Shown: piece after piece, positions 11,108 to 23,335 of the stretch
Layout: every line of letters starts with the position of its first letter
Numbering within the stretch: the first letter of the stretch is position 1
Assembly: GCA_028023455.1 (NCBI GenBank)
Contig: JAQFVV010012434.1
Span: forward strand, 3,478,928 to 3,542,927
Reading direction: 5' to 3'
Source of the DNA: Epiperipatus broadwayi
Lineage: Eukaryota > Onychophora > Udeonychophora > Euonychophora > Peripatidae
DNA: 64,000 nucleotides
The notes under the pieces: generated by a model
Seen by the model: the letters and a program-made list of their open reading frames with translations, nothing else
What the model was told of the DNA's origin: nothing
Database searches by the model: none
Program-made: the position numbers and the translations under genes

Positions 11108-11200
11108 GGAAGTACGTAAGAAGTTCAGAACTGAGCCACAATCCATTTAGCTTGAACTCCAAAATCTGTCACTTTACTACTGTACCAAGTCACACATAGC
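11108..11200 (-). repeat. tRNA-derived SINE-like fragment
   Basis: The minus strand shows an A-box-like tgacttggtacagtag and a B-box-like gagttcaagct at tRNA-like spacing. It is degenerate, with no foldable acceptor stem. A sister-looking piece lies at 16.57-16.67 kb. Confidence 0.4.
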
Positions 11201-11975
11201 AATGAAAAAATATCAAGTAAGTATGCTGAAAATTATTGCCCTTTTTATTTATGCATCATTGAAATTAATACAAACATTTTCCAAAACATTACAGCTAAAA
11301 TATGAATATTTAATTGTATGTGTACTTCCAAGTATTAGAATGCCTTTCTTAAAGCAATAACTGAAAACTTTTTGTTAGCTATTTGGTGGAGAAATAGAGC
11401 TAACTAATAATAGTTAAAAGAGTAATTACAGGAAATTAAAGCATAATTTTTAATATGATAATAGCAAAATATTTAAAAATTTACATTTTAGAAAAGTTAA
11501 TATTCTATGTGTATTAAATTACTGGTACATATATGAAGATCAAACATGAATGAATAAAATAAATAGACTTTGTGTAAATGCTAGCAGTATTCATAAAATA
11601 TGAAAAATTACCAGTTATATCATAAGTAAAAAAAAAATAAATAAAAAAATTTAGGAAAACAAATTTGAGGTAAGAGCAGTATCAGTAATAGATATTACAC
11701 AATAAAGTAGATTACTTTATTTGAGTAACCATTAACTCATTTCAGAAAAAAAAATCTCATTTAGATCTTTCCATAGATAAATAGTAAAATAAACTTATTA
11801 TGCTAGACAATGTTTGACAATGAAACTTTTATTAGTTTTCCATTTTCATTCTGCATATCCCATTTACTGATTGAATGAATAATTAGATTAGATATGCACC
11901 AATTATTTTAAAAAAATTAATCTTGTTTGGAAATATTCAGTTGTAGAAAAAAAATCCAAGCATCACTTGAACTTG
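11201..11975. other. AT-rich DNA, nothing recognised
   Basis: No ORF or repeat of note before the GC-richer island. Confidence 0.5.
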
Positions 11976-11978
11976 AAA

Positions 11979-13190
11979 TTTTTTTTTCAAGGTAACCTTT
12001 ATTAATAAAAGATTACAAAAATTTTGGGTACACTTACCCATTGAGGATTACACAGTGATTCAATGTAACAAAGTAAAATGTACATATGTTTCAAAATAAT
12101 TACATCCATAAAAATTGCTGTAATGTGATTAATGTGAATCTGTACGTGGATTCACATGGCCCGGCTGTCGAGAAGTTAACCATCACCCAATGGTCCCACC
12201 CCTGTAGCCCCGAAGTGAAGACTCAAATGCTTCAGCTGAATAGGTGAAGTCCAGCATTGTGCCAACCACCACAACAGGCAGCGAGGTCCAAGGCCCAAGT
12301 TCACAAGCAATAAACTCTCGAACCACAGCCGAGCCATGTCAAGACCATTCTGAATACCTCTGCCTTCCAATTAGCAGTCCAAATGAGCAGGGACCACAAT
12401 CAGTCTACCTGCCCAAAATTGGAAAGCCAACTTGGGTAAAAACTAAGAAGTAATAAGTAAAGAGCCTGATCGACATTGCCCCAAACCAGCCTATCAGGGG
12501 ACACAGCAGCCAACCAGAGCAGGAATAGCACCAACTTTGACCATGTAGCTCCCCAGCAGGTATTCTGGGCAGTGGAAAAATTTTTAACAGCCCACACCAT
12601 AAACCAGATACCTAATGTCTACAACCAGCCACCCCTGAAGAAAAGAGGGGGGTGCAGACGCATGCCCACAAAACAGAACTCCATCAATGTTACAAAAAAA
12701 AGGCAGTGGCTCAAAACAGACCAACCACTTTACAAATGCACTAAATTTAAAGCTAACAAATGAAACCTAATGATAGTGAGTGCAAATCAACACTGACCTA
12801 TCAAATAATCCATCAAGGGGTGCAGTAGCCCTTCATGGCAAAGTCCATGTGAAGGTGGTGACTTTCACCCTCTCAGTAGGTATTCCCAGGCTAGACAATA
12901 ATCATCGACCATCCCCTCAAATGAACCAAGCCCCTTATGACCACTATTACCACACTTGAGGAAAAGAAGTGCAAACTCACACCCACCAATACAACATTTA
13001 ATTCGTGTAGTCTTCAAATCAAGCCGGATTGACTTGCACACCATGAGAATAAATCATTTGTTCATATCATCTAGCACACTGAGGCCAATGGAGCTGAACA
13101 TCTTCCCTTGATCATCATCAGACTCCTGTGTCTGCAAATGTTCACAGCAGCTGCTAAACCCACCAACCAAAGTCCTTCAGGGTTCACAAT
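11979..13190 (-). pseudogene. GC-richer island: candidate 3'-terminal exon/UTR or retrocopy of an mRNA
   Basis: This is the only long stretch of near-balanced base composition in the window, and it reads on the minus strand. Its low-coordinate end has AATAAA (complement at 11998-12003) followed within about 15 nt by nine A's (11979-11987), like a cleavage site or a tail. At its high end is an open frame ending SVLDDMNK then TGA (13054-13056), preceded by a possible splice acceptor TTTGCAG just before 13131. The 25 residues downstream of that acceptor (TQESDDDQGKMF...) are not recognised. About 1 kb of UTR-like sequence would follow. Alternatives are a retrocopied transcript, though no target-site duplication was spotted, or an unknown transposon. 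The several overlapping ORFs on both strands inside have no recognisable domain. Confidence 0.4.
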
Positions 13191-13199
13191 GATTTTTAT

Positions 13200-14639
13200 T
13201 TGTTGATATTAGTTGGATCCTGCTTCTTTTGATTGAATTTTAGGTCTTGATTAGTAATGAAGTATAATCTGAAAGTTTGTTGTTAAACTTTGGAAAATTC
13301 TCAATAATTATTGCTTAAAAAGTATGATTAATTTGTAGCTTCAAAGTTTCTGTTTAGGTCTAAAACATCATTTGTACTACTTTTTGTCTTTAGACCATTA
13401 TTTTTTAGCTCAGGAATCACTTTATTTTAGTTCTATGTTGATTTGAAAAAAAATTATTTATTGATTTTTTTGAGGGGGGGGGGCAATCCACCGGAAGAGG
13501 GTGATAACTTCTGTCCTGATCATCGGAGAAACCTGATTTTTGTGCAGGGCGATAACTTAGGTTATTTTCTATGATGTTCAATTCCAAAATTGAGATCGAA
13601 TTAATAATTGAAACTTGTTTAACACTGCTAAAATCTGATGCAAAGATAAAATTCCTAAAACCGTCATTGCTAACATATTATATTCCATGTTTTCTATGAG
13701 ATTTGACGTGCAAATGAATTTCCTGTTTATTCTATTAATAAAATTAGAATTTCTAGTGTCTATTCTTTTTAGAAATATTTGGTTTCATTTAAAATTATTT
13801 TTAAAAGGTTTATAATATTTTAATGATTCCAAGAATTATTTAAGCTAGCTTTTGTGTCTCTTTCTAATGGCATCCATTTGCATAAAACGGAACGATAGAT
13901 AATTTCAATTATCATTGAATGAAAACTGTTTCAAAATTTCTTCTAAAGATGAAAAAAACAATAAAACAGATATTCAATTACATTTTGGTAAACTTTTTTT
14001 TTTATGAATCCAACAATGGACTATGACTTTGGTGAATAGAACAGGGAGCATGAAACAGCAAAAACTGAAGTCCTAGGCTCCCTCTAGTGAACTAACTTGA
14101 AATTTTAATGGTGATAATAAAGATTCTGTCAAATATCTTAGTTTTATGGATTAGTCTTAAAAAACTGTTAAAAAGACTATTTAAGTCTGCCTGCAGAACA
14201 AAGCAGTGGATAAAATTAAAATATATATTTATTAAAAAGTATATACATTTTAAAATATTGCCTCATTTTGACACCTTTTCCAATTCAGTAAACTGCAATG
14301 GTTGAATTACTGTTTCACTTAAGAGACCAGCTCTGACCAAGAATGACAAGAAAAAGTAAATGTCAACATTTGGTCAACATTAAACTAGAATATTCAAATG
14401 ACATAAAAATATCCAGGTTTAAATAGACTCATTTTATTTAGAAAATTTGAAAGTGAAAGAAAAGAGAAATCATGAAAGAAATGAATAGATTCTAGAATCA
14501 TAGTATAAGTACAAATTAAAAAGTCTGAAAAACCAAACATATTAAACAATATTGAAAATGATATTCACATTCTAGTAAGATGTCAGTATTAAATTGATTG
14601 CAAGTAATAATGATGATGATAGTTTCAATTTATTGGAAT
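13200..14639. other. Mostly AT-rich DNA with a G-run and small GC patch
   Basis: A G homopolymer at 13473-13483 is followed by a GC-richer patch to about 13560 (ggaagagggtgataac). A second small patch lies at 14010-14095. I recognise neither. Otherwise A/T-rich, with short chance ORFs such as 14108-14305. Confidence 0.4.
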
Positions 14640-15875
14640 AAATGTTATGTCAATCTTTAAATAAAATAATAAGTATGATTATAAAGCAAAAAAAGAGGCA
14701 CTTATGCTTGTTTGAAGAAAAGAATGTAGAAAGACTTTTAACAGATGTATGCAATTTGAGATCCAATAGATATGATTATGTGCATGTTGAAGTCCATGCT
14801 GCTTTTAACAAGTTAAAAAACAAAGTATTTCATCATAAAAAATAACATACTGCAATTCAATTAGTTATAAATAGAAGGGTTATTTCATCAAATTAATTGT
14901 ACAGATGTGAAACTTGGGCACCATATCATAGCAATATAAAGGTATTAAAAAGTTTATTTTAATGCTGCTCTGTAAAGTTTCAAAAGTGCAATGGCAAGAT
15001 AGTAAAACTAATCAATATATTCTTCCCTTTCTGGATGTGATATTACTGAATCCATTATTCAAATGAGATATTTATTTTATATATGTTTCATTTCAAATAA
15101 GAATGATGTATCATAAATTCTAGAAAATTTCCCAAGCATCATTCATTCAGGCATAGTAAAAGTAATTTAAAGTGATTGCTTAACATCTTCATGATTTCAT
15201 TTCTAAATGCTTAAGATTTGCCCATACATAAACATTTGGGTCAAAAAGTTAGATGGATTCATTCTATCTTTTCACAAAGACTTTATCTGGTGTTTGGAAG
15301 TGAGTGTATTTATTTATCATTAAAAATCCACAAAGTGCATGTGCATTAGTTTAATGGCTGAATCTATTATTGTAAAATCACACCTTTCTTGGGTTGCACA
15401 TGAAAGACAAGTGAACAATGGTAAACTTCTTGAAAGAAGTTTTATAATAAAGTTGAGCATGAGTTTTGTAGAAGATGTAGACACTGTCTATGTTATAAGA
15501 ATTATCACAAAAATATTTAAAAAAATGCAATGATAATTACTCTCTTTAGAAAGATATGGTAAAAAAATAAACTACATTAAAAAGGTACAATTAGACATGA
15601 TGTTGAAATATTTCAGAAAGATTTTCTGCTGCAGAAGCTAAAATATAATATCGTAAAATATCAAGATAAAAACAAAAATGGAATGGCATGTTTTATATGT
15701 GGATTATTTGTATAGCCATTGTAAAACTCATATCTAGAGTAGTTTTTTTTTACTCTCTCCCTCCTTTCTCTTTCTCTCTCTCTTTTTTAAGTTGGAATGG
15801 CCATATTTATTTATGAGTGGCTATTTGTCATTATTACACATTTATATAATAATCCGAAAATTTACTGGTGTGTGT
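14640..15875 (+). mobile_element. LINE relic with C2H2-like tail, copy 2
   Basis: Same family as 4.36-5.83 kb. A 67-codon open stretch (14642-14845) precedes the post-RT block LYRCETWAPYHSNIKVLKSLF (about 14900-14960), aligning with YGNKTWTLMLQY of copy 1, then CSVKFQKCNGK. HLSWVAHERQVNNGKLLERSF (about 15380-15445) corresponds to the GHV-like block near the LINE C terminus. DVEIFQKDFLLQKLKYN (about 15597-15650) parallels NYFRKKKFFTKKIKN of copy 1. The tail keeps ACFICG and a displaced histidine (about 15685-15720). Both copies end with a gttg(g/a)aat(g/a)gccata motif. It is dead, with numerous stops and frameshifts. Confidence 0.7.
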
Positions 15876-15879
15876 CTCT

Positions 15880-16560
15880 TATGTATATATAGTTAAATTA
15901 TAGTAAAACTTTAAAAACCAATGTATTTTATATTCTCTATATTATTTAAAGGATAAATATGAAGTGTAAATGCTAATACTATTTAATTTTTAGTTTTTAT
16001 TATTTTATTTAATTTGATTCTTAACTTTTATGTATAAAATATGAAAAAAAAAATGTATGAAAAAAATGAACTGACAAAAAAAATAGAGGAAAAATCAAAA
16101 TCTCCATAACCTTGGTTGAGTCACTCAAACAGATATTGACCAAAGAGTTGAGTAAATATTCAACAATTTAAGAGCTTATGTGAGCATCAGCTTACTGTAA
16201 AACTGGAGTGAAGATTTCTGATGTCAGAGTTTAAAACTTAAAGGCACACTGCATAAAAAAGGTAAAACCAAATAAAATTATATATTGTTAATATATATAT
16301 AAAAGCGTACTATAGGGCAAAAGTGTTCTCCCCTAGAAAAATATTAAAAAAGGATTTTTACTTAGAAGAATATTATACCGCTTAAATAATTACAAGCTAT
16401 TATTATATTAAATTAGGGATAAAAATAACTAGTTTGGTTTTAGAAATTAGATTTTTTTTCTCTTATTCAAACCTGCTGAAAAGCTATTGACTAATTTAAT
16501 TTTTAGTAAAAATTTGTTTATTTAAAAAATAATCAAATCAAACATGGCTTGAGGATTTGT
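15880..16560. other. AT-rich DNA, nothing recognised
   Basis: Only short frames and TA-rich sequence. Confidence 0.5.
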
Positions 16561-16569
16561 ATGAATATC

Positions 16570-16665
16570 GAGCACTGACTATGCTAGAATTAAGTGGCAA
16601 TCGAGGGGCCTTGAGCTGTAGAGTGTAGCATTATATCTCTGTACTAAATCTTGCAGAACAATTTG
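16570..16665 (-). repeat. tRNA-derived SINE-like fragment
   Basis: The minus strand shows an A-box-like gatttagtacagagatataa and a B-box-like gctcaaggcccc. It resembles the piece at 11.1 kb in order and spacing. Low confidence because both boxes deviate from consensus. Confidence 0.35.
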
Positions 16666-16701
16666 ATCATTGATTTTTATAATATGAATATATAACTGAT
16701 C

Positions 16702-16785
16702 TGTATGGTTTGGTGTAACGGTGAAATGGTAGAATCTGGAAATTAAAATTCATGGATCCTCTGTGCTCTTATAAATCTCCAAACA
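16702..16785 (+). repeat. tRNA-derived SINE-like fragment
   Basis: tggtgtaacggtgaaatggtagaat looks like a tRNA-Gly/Glu D-arm region and is followed by ttcatggatcc near the expected B-box position. A similar block (tatggtgtaatggcagcat) is at 47.58 kb. Confidence 0.35.
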
Positions 16786-16799
16786 AAACCATATGACTA

Positions 16800-19700
16800 T
16801 TACATTTGCAAAAAAGTTTCTTCAACTAAAAAGAAGTCCTTTTTTTTTTTTTTTGCAAAAAACCTTCAAAGAAGTGAAGGGCAAAAAAAATTAATAATTT
16901 ATTTACTTTTAACTCAAATTGTATTAATTTTATCATCATACAGTGTTCGTTATATATAATATTCTCATCACTGAAGTTATTAACATGTGATATTTTACAC
17001 AATAAATGAACATAGATAATAATTGATTAATGGAAAAAAGTAAGTTATGCATTAATGGAAACATAATTTTTTATGATGAACTATTTTTTGACTTTTACCC
17101 TTTGAGTTTAAAATCAAATATGAACATTATGATTTTCTTCTTCAGATTTCTAATGGTTCTTAGCAGACACATTATTAGAATTTTTAGAACAGAATATGTG
17201 TGTGTCTTTGTAAGTGAATTTTCTCTCTTATATATTATAAATGCTCAGATTAGAGCTATATATCATAGTATAAAAAAAATAAAGAAATTTATTGATCTTG
17301 TTTGATTTCATTTCACTAGATCTATGATAATGGAAGTTTTAAAATATAAATGTTAACTAGATAACCATGGCAACCTAATATTTTAAAATAACATTCTTAT
17401 TTATTATTAATATCAATATCAAATTATAAATTGGTTGTGATCAATTTTAGGGGAAAATATAAATAAGTGAATAGATAAATAGATTCTGGAATATAATTAA
17501 GTGAATCAGAAAATGAAACACTTAATTAAAATCTTATTATTAATTATTATGTATCCATTTTATTATTACCTTCACCAACAACTTACTTATTACAAAATTA
17601 AATGTTTTATGTTATATATATTAATTAGTTTATTGAAATATATTATTAAAAATATATGTAAAATATATATATATATATTCACTGAAAGGTATAGAAAATA
17701 TAATATACATTCTTTATTTTGGGTTAAAAATGAAAAATAATATTGAAATTGTAAAACATAATTTTATTTCTTCTGTATCCAATATTTGAAAGTCTTCATT
17801 TCAATTATTAATTGGAGGCAAATTTTATTAAACAATTTTCTTATATCAATGAGTTATCTTTGAGTGATATTGAACAGTTGCCTTGGTAACACTAATGACA
17901 CCAAAGATATGTTATAAATAGAACTGAAACACTGTAACTCTAGTCTTATAAATTTTATCATTGCTTAGAATGGAGTTTTACCTTCGTTTTTAAAAAAATT
18001 GTCAAATTTTTAAAAGTGGTTAATTTCTAAGACCATGGAAGGATAAAAAATTACATGTCTGTCCATTCAATTGTGGCAGTTCATTGATGAAATTCCAGGA
18101 GAAATGGCAAAATCTAATAAAAAAAACATCAAAATATGTTGTATTGCATGTCATTTATAAAAAAAATATTCCATTGTTAAAATCTAGAATTTCATCTATT
18201 AATTTATGATTAATACAAATCCCATGTTGCGTATATGGATATCATATTTCTGATCAATAATTTCACAAGATTGATTAACTCAACTTATGTATGATTTTAA
18301 GCAATCAAAATTTCACTTTCTTAACTTGGAAAAATACTAGCATTTATTACTCATTTGGATATAACTGAATTTTGTCAATAAAAGAATTCTCTTTATATAT
18401 TACTACCAATGAAAAGGGAAAAGAAAACCAGCTGAGTGCAGTTTTGCATTACCCAAGTATGTATTATTTTACAAAGTTGGATAAATTTGTATACTTGAAA
18501 GAAAAATATCAGAATTTAAAAGCAAAAATAATTAAATTCAAATTCTCGATCATTATCATTCATGCTTGTCTTCTCTACTTGAAGGAAACTGTTTTTTATG
18601 CATTGGGATCAAAAACAAGAAACCAGAAACTGTGATGGACCAGTGGATAAAAAGAAAGAATGGGACTATTCACTTGTGTTATGAAATTTCTGTATATATA
18701 TTTTTCATTTAAAAAAATGTGTGTATATTTTGTTCATATTTTTTTTTAAAATATAGGATTAAATAGTATATATATATGGGTTATTATAGGATTCGTGTAA
18801 TAAAAGAGTGGAGAGATTCTTTTTTTTTTTGTTATTATTTAAACTCTTATCTGATGATATAGGTTAATTTATGGCACGATGTTTCAAATATTTAAATTTT
18901 TTTTTCAAGATTTAACTCAGGGAATTCTGTATAGAGAAGGGTTTAAATACAATGAATTTTTATGTCAGTGTAATTATTTACAAATTACATTAGTGAATAA
19001 ATAAAGATCAATTTTTGTTTGATCACATTTTTTTTATCATTGTATATTCTATTTAAAATCTCAGGAAGATATCTAAAATCTCTCCTTCAGTTTATATATA
19101 GTATTATTGCAATGCAACACACTTTTGAGTTTCATACATGTACTTATTTATTGTTTGTTATTGATTTATAAATTGATAGATTTTCAAATTAATTAGATAT
19201 ATCTAAGAGAAATCATATTTGTATTTTTCTTAACTGGTTACAATTGTAATCTATTGCACACATCGTTTATTTTGTTTATAGATATATATTTACTATCATT
19301 ATTAATTTTTAATTATAAACCAATAAATTTAGAGTTGATTAAAAATTTGGTGAATATGTCTAATTATTTTTTTTTTGAGTGGGGGTAATTTTGATACTTG
19401 GATTTTGATCCAAGGTCAAACCAATCTTGGTAAATGAAATAGAGTTAGATATATGTATATTTTCTTAGACATTATTATTTAGGTCTAATTAGATATAAAC
19501 TTTATATTGTTATTACATTGAAATGTTTGTTTGTTTACCCCAAATTAATATTAGATATATAAATAACTTAGTTCATGATTAATTAGTAAGAGTTTGCTTA
19601 TCTTGTGCAGTTACAAAAAGTCTTAATAGATTTTGTTCTGTCATTGATCAGAATGATTTGCTTTATTTTTTAAGCTACTTTGAAGTGGGGATCATAAAAT

Positions 19701-20690
19701 TTATTAACTAGTATATCTTAATATCTATCTTTGGCTTGAACAACTGCCAATAATAATTTTCTATAGTTTAATTGCTATAAAATCCATTTTTATAATCAAG
19801 TGACTGGAAATTTAAGTAGATGAATAATATCAGTGATTGTAATATGGTAAATACTCAATAGAAACCTATGGCATATTTGGCATAATAATGTGATTGGATA
19901 TCATAAAATGCAGAATTATCTAATATATTTATTAATAATGAGTTCTTGAAGAGTATTTCATTTTAATGCATAACTTAAACAATAATTGCATATTGATATA
20001 ATGTAAAGTATGGATAAAATATTAATATTATTTTTAACATTTTATTAAATTAGATATAAAACTGAGTAAGGGGTTATTTTATTTAAACATTATAAATATT
20101 GTAAGTTTATAAAACATTCTCAAAAAGTTATAATTATTTAGAAACTACTTTATTTAAATAGGGAATATCATTAAATTTTAATGTAGATTTACATTACTAT
20201 AAGTAATATTGGATTAGTAAAGTACATCAGAACCTAGTTACTTTATGATTTGAATTTGATATCATTCAATTATAAATCAAAGATATGCCTTAGGTATATG
20301 TCATAATTTAGGATAATGATATATGATTTCATTACTTATTGTCATTTATTTTGGGAGAGTGAATAGATTTGGTGATACTTGAGATGATGATCTTGTTTGC
20401 TTTCTTTTTTCTTAAATACTATCTGAATAAATTAGGTTTTAATAAAGATTGTCACCAGTATTTTACTTTAGTATCATAGACAATCTAAATAACTATGTGG
20501 TGGAAATATTGTTATTGCCTGGTGTGACCCATGACTGAGCTAGATAATTTTATGCAGGTTATAATAGAGTTATTACTTATTGATGCATGTTTTTCTCTGT
20601 TATAATGAATATTTAAACCATAAAGGCATTTCTTCATTATCTTTCATTTTCATTTTGTGTCAGTAATAAATGGTCTAAAAATTGATGGGG
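16800..20690. other. AT-rich DNA, no gene recognised
   Basis: Long A/T-rich stretch with poly-T runs (16,840; 18,820; 18,900) and small TA runs. Frames of 79-91 codons (17030-17305, 17501-17740, 18372-18635) are Ile/Tyr/Lys-rich with no motif. The last has the most mixed composition and ends near aaaccagaaactgtga, but I cannot assign it. Confidence 0.45.
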
Positions 20691-21010
20691 CAATTTCTTT
20701 TATTTTATGACCAATGCTGACCAAACCAATGTCGAGAGATAGTGGGATAGAAGATCCATTATTATTGTTACAAAATACTTTATCAATGTTGGATGATGAT
20801 GGTCATATAAGGTGGTGATTGTTACAAAATGCCACTTTAACATTAGGGCTGTTATAAGATGGCACTCCACATTTAGGCTAGATGAAACATACTAAAGTTT
20901 TTGTATTCTCATCCCATATTCTAATCAATATTCCATTACAGAATGGTGACCAATGATTGGGCTATGTTTTATTCAGATTATATTAATCATTGCCCAGTGT
21001 CATCATTTTT
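20690..21010. other. GC-richer patch of unknown origin
   Basis: A locally less AT-rich patch contains related sub-blocks: ttgttacaaaatactttat and ttgttacaaaatgccacttt, and tgaccaatg at two places. It may be an old repeat, but no family was recognised and no ORF persists. Confidence 0.3.
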
Positions 21011-21148
21011 ATATGCTATAATAATATATACATATATTACAAAGAAATCAAGTCATATGTCACATGACTTAATTTAACCATCTTTTATTACAAATGTTAT
21101 ATAATGAGCTTGCAAATAGTTATTAATAAGCTTTTCAGAATATCCCCA

Positions 21149-21188
21149 ACCTCAGATTGGTTTCTGCTACTGGCTTCCTCAGTGAGAT
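21149..21188 (-). ncRNA. Hammerhead ribozyme, near-consensus (composite C)
   Basis: Minus strand: CTGAGGA (21176-21182) fits CUGANGA. GAAA (21161-21164) is present, stem III is CCAA (no longer a palindrome), then U16.1 and C17 (21156, 21155). Stem I is fully paired over 6 bp (ATCTCA before the core with TGAGGT after C17). Stem II is weak, with two G-C pairs and an A/A opposition next to the core. Probably derived from an active ribozyme; present activity doubtful. Confidence 0.65.
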
Positions 21189-21540
21189 GCTAGGATATTC
21201 AAGCATTAGATTTACAATACCAGACCAAGCCCAGCACTTTATCTAATGGATAACTATTAAGTAGAAAATCTAAAATTTTCAGACATCCATATGTCTTCCA
21301 ATCCAGCTATCTAACTTAAATAGCCATATGGTCCTGAACCAAGTTCAGATACACCACATATTAATAGCTTTAGAAATTTAAAATCACCAAAGCCTTAATA
21401 GAAAAAAATAAAATTACAAAGAAATCAAGTCATATGTCACATATGGATGTCTGAATTTTTCAGATTTTCTACTTAATAGTTATCCATTAGATAAAGTGCT
21501 TGGCCTAGTATTTTAAATCTAATGCTTAAATATTGTAGTA

Positions 21541-21580
21541 CCTCATCGAGGAAGCCAGTAGCAGGTCTGAGGTTGAGGAT
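21541..21580 (+). ncRNA. Degraded hammerhead relic (composite C right arm)
   Basis: Aligns as the inverted partner of the previous ribozyme. The core reads CATCGAGGA and the GAAAC box has been deleted (gtagcaggtctgagg). Inactive by family rules. Confidence 0.6.
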
Positions 21581-21652
21581 ATTTTGAAAATCTTGTTAAG
21601 ATGTATTTGCAAGCTCATTATATATATATATATGTTAAAACGAAGATTTGCG

Positions 21653-21703
21653 GGTTCATCCGTGTTATACATCCGTGTTAAAAGTTTTTAACACGGATGA
21701 ACC
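21653..21703 (+). repeat. Slipped hairpin: one arm duplicated
   Basis: ggttcatccgtgtta (21653-21667) pairs perfectly with 21689-21703. A second copy of catccgtgtta at 21670-21680 can instead pair with 21689-21699, and with the flanking A and T residues this gives a 14-bp stem (21670-21683 with 21686-21699). Two mutually exclusive hairpins are therefore possible. It is GC-richer than its setting and bracketed by TA runs. Confidence 0.8.
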
Positions 21704-22079
21704 AGTAAAATATGTATTTTATATATATATATGCATGCGCATATTCAAGAGTGATATAAAGTCCAGCTATTAATAAACAAAAGTAGACAGGGATAAAAGT
21801 TCCCACATTATAAATGTAATAATCTTCAATTTGATAATTACAACTGAAAATCATGTTTAAATAAAAAAAGATTGTATAAATTGGAAGTACTATCCAGTAA
21901 TAAATAATGTATTATTAGAGTTTTGAAAGTAGAAAAAAAATTAAAAGGTATTCAATTTGAAAAGTGAATGTATAAAAATATACATTTTAGAAGCATTATT
22001 AGAGAAAATTTATTATAAATAAACATTAAAAAATAATGTTGTGATGCAAAGTGATATCAGACATTGAGAAATAATTGTG

Positions 22080-23335
22080 AAATGACAAGAACATTTATAA
22101 AAAAAGAAGATAAAATGATATTGATACTAAAAATAGTTTTTCAGCAATAAGAAAAAAATATGAGTTTAATAATAAAAATAGGATTGTTATCATGAATTAT
22201 GTGGAAGAATTCTATGAAAGATTATACAGTTGAATAAAGAAGAAAATATGTTAATCTATGTAATTATGGTAATATGTATATTTTATGTGCTTTAAATGTA
22301 TTAGTGAGACCAGGAATTGGATTTATATAAAATTTAAAAAAATTACAGAAATGGTGAAATTATTATAGATATTTTAAAATAATCAGTTTAAAAAATGTAG
22401 AAATTATTGGCAAAACTATACACTAAATCTTTAAATTATAAATAATATATCAAATGCTTGGAAGGATGTAATGGTGATATGAATTATAAGAAGCATAAAA
22501 AGAAGCCATTAGAAAATAGAAACCAGTCTTCTACCAGTTCTATACTAAAGTGTTAATAACATTATTACATGTCATCAAGACAAAAAAACAAGTTGTATTT
22601 TAAAAAAATGTAAAGAAAAGACCAAGTATAAAATTTGGATTAGTTTTGTAGATTATAGAAAAATTATTATTTTGTGATTATTTCTGCTTTATTAAAAGAT
22701 TAATATAAATTAAGATATTGACATAATGATTAGAATACATAGTGATACAATAGTAAGAAATATGTCAAGAGCATTCTATATCTTCAAAATTTATTAAAGC
22801 AGGTTTATGAATATTAATTTGTGAATTAGAATGGCAAGTGGAAGGACTAAATATAATAGAAAATAACTTAAGTTATTTAGAATTCAGGCTTGCAGAAAAT
22901 ATTAAAAAAACTTTTGGAGTGAAAGCAAGAAAGTAGGATTAAAATTCAATACTTAAAAGTTTAATTTAATGTTCAATGACTTTTCAAAAAATGAGAAAAG
23001 AAAGATTAATAATAATAATAATGTGTTAGAAATAGCAAGTAAAAATATCTTGGTCAAGTCAGTAATGTAGATGAAATCATAATGGACAAATATTTTTGGT
23101 GGAAATAATATTAAAGAATATATTCTTTAAAAATGTTTTAATAAATGACTTCTACCACATATGTTAAATGAATTTAAAAGCTGCATATTTGATAGAAAAT
23201 TAACATAGAAACTTCAATCTTTATAATAAATTATGAAGAGTTCACTTTGAAATAAAGAAATATTTAAAATGAAATATATGTCTAAAAGAACAAACTATTA
23301 TCACTGATGTTATTTAAACAATTTTAAGTAGCTGG
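22080..23335 (+). mobile_element. LINE reverse-transcriptase relic
   Basis: Plus-strand blocks in shifting frames follow the order of one common metazoan LINE ORF2: VEEFYERLYS (about 22200), LAKLYTKSLNYK (about 22410-22445) followed by a degraded YRP-like region (KPLENRNQSS, about 22503), then past a lost catalytic FADD box, ESKKVGLKFNT and NLMFNDFSKNEK (about 22920-23000), NNVLEIASKNILV (about 23020-23055) and LNEFKSCIFDRKL (about 23165-23200). The VGLKxNxxKxxxMFN block is diagnostic of LINE RTs just downstream of the catalytic site. Many stops; inactive. It follows directly after hammerhead composite C. Confidence 0.65.

Larger units (their letters stand above)
21061..21635. repeat. Hammerhead composite C: inverted pair
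   Basis: 21102-21310 is the reverse complement of about 21440-21620. Shared landmarks are the edge atgagcttgcaaat, the ribozyme region, and the tagttatcca block. A central part (21310-21440) contains a tcatatgtcacat motif shared with the edge of locus E. The left arm has a near-intact ribozyme on minus; the right arm has a damaged one on plus. Family resemblance to composite D (44.34-44.73 kb) is clear from the atgagcatgctaatag-like edge and the gattttctacttaatagtta block. Confidence 0.75.

Noticed and set aside
12176-12763. Four overlapping ORFs of 64-95 codons on both strands
   Set aside because: They lie in a GC-balanced island where stops are rarer by composition. None shows a domain, and frames on opposite strands overlap.
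13486-13560. Possible hammerhead at cctgatcatcggagaaacc
   Set aside because: The core would read CUGAUCA, so the invariant G8 is missing, and no stem III/UH end or stem I pairing was found.
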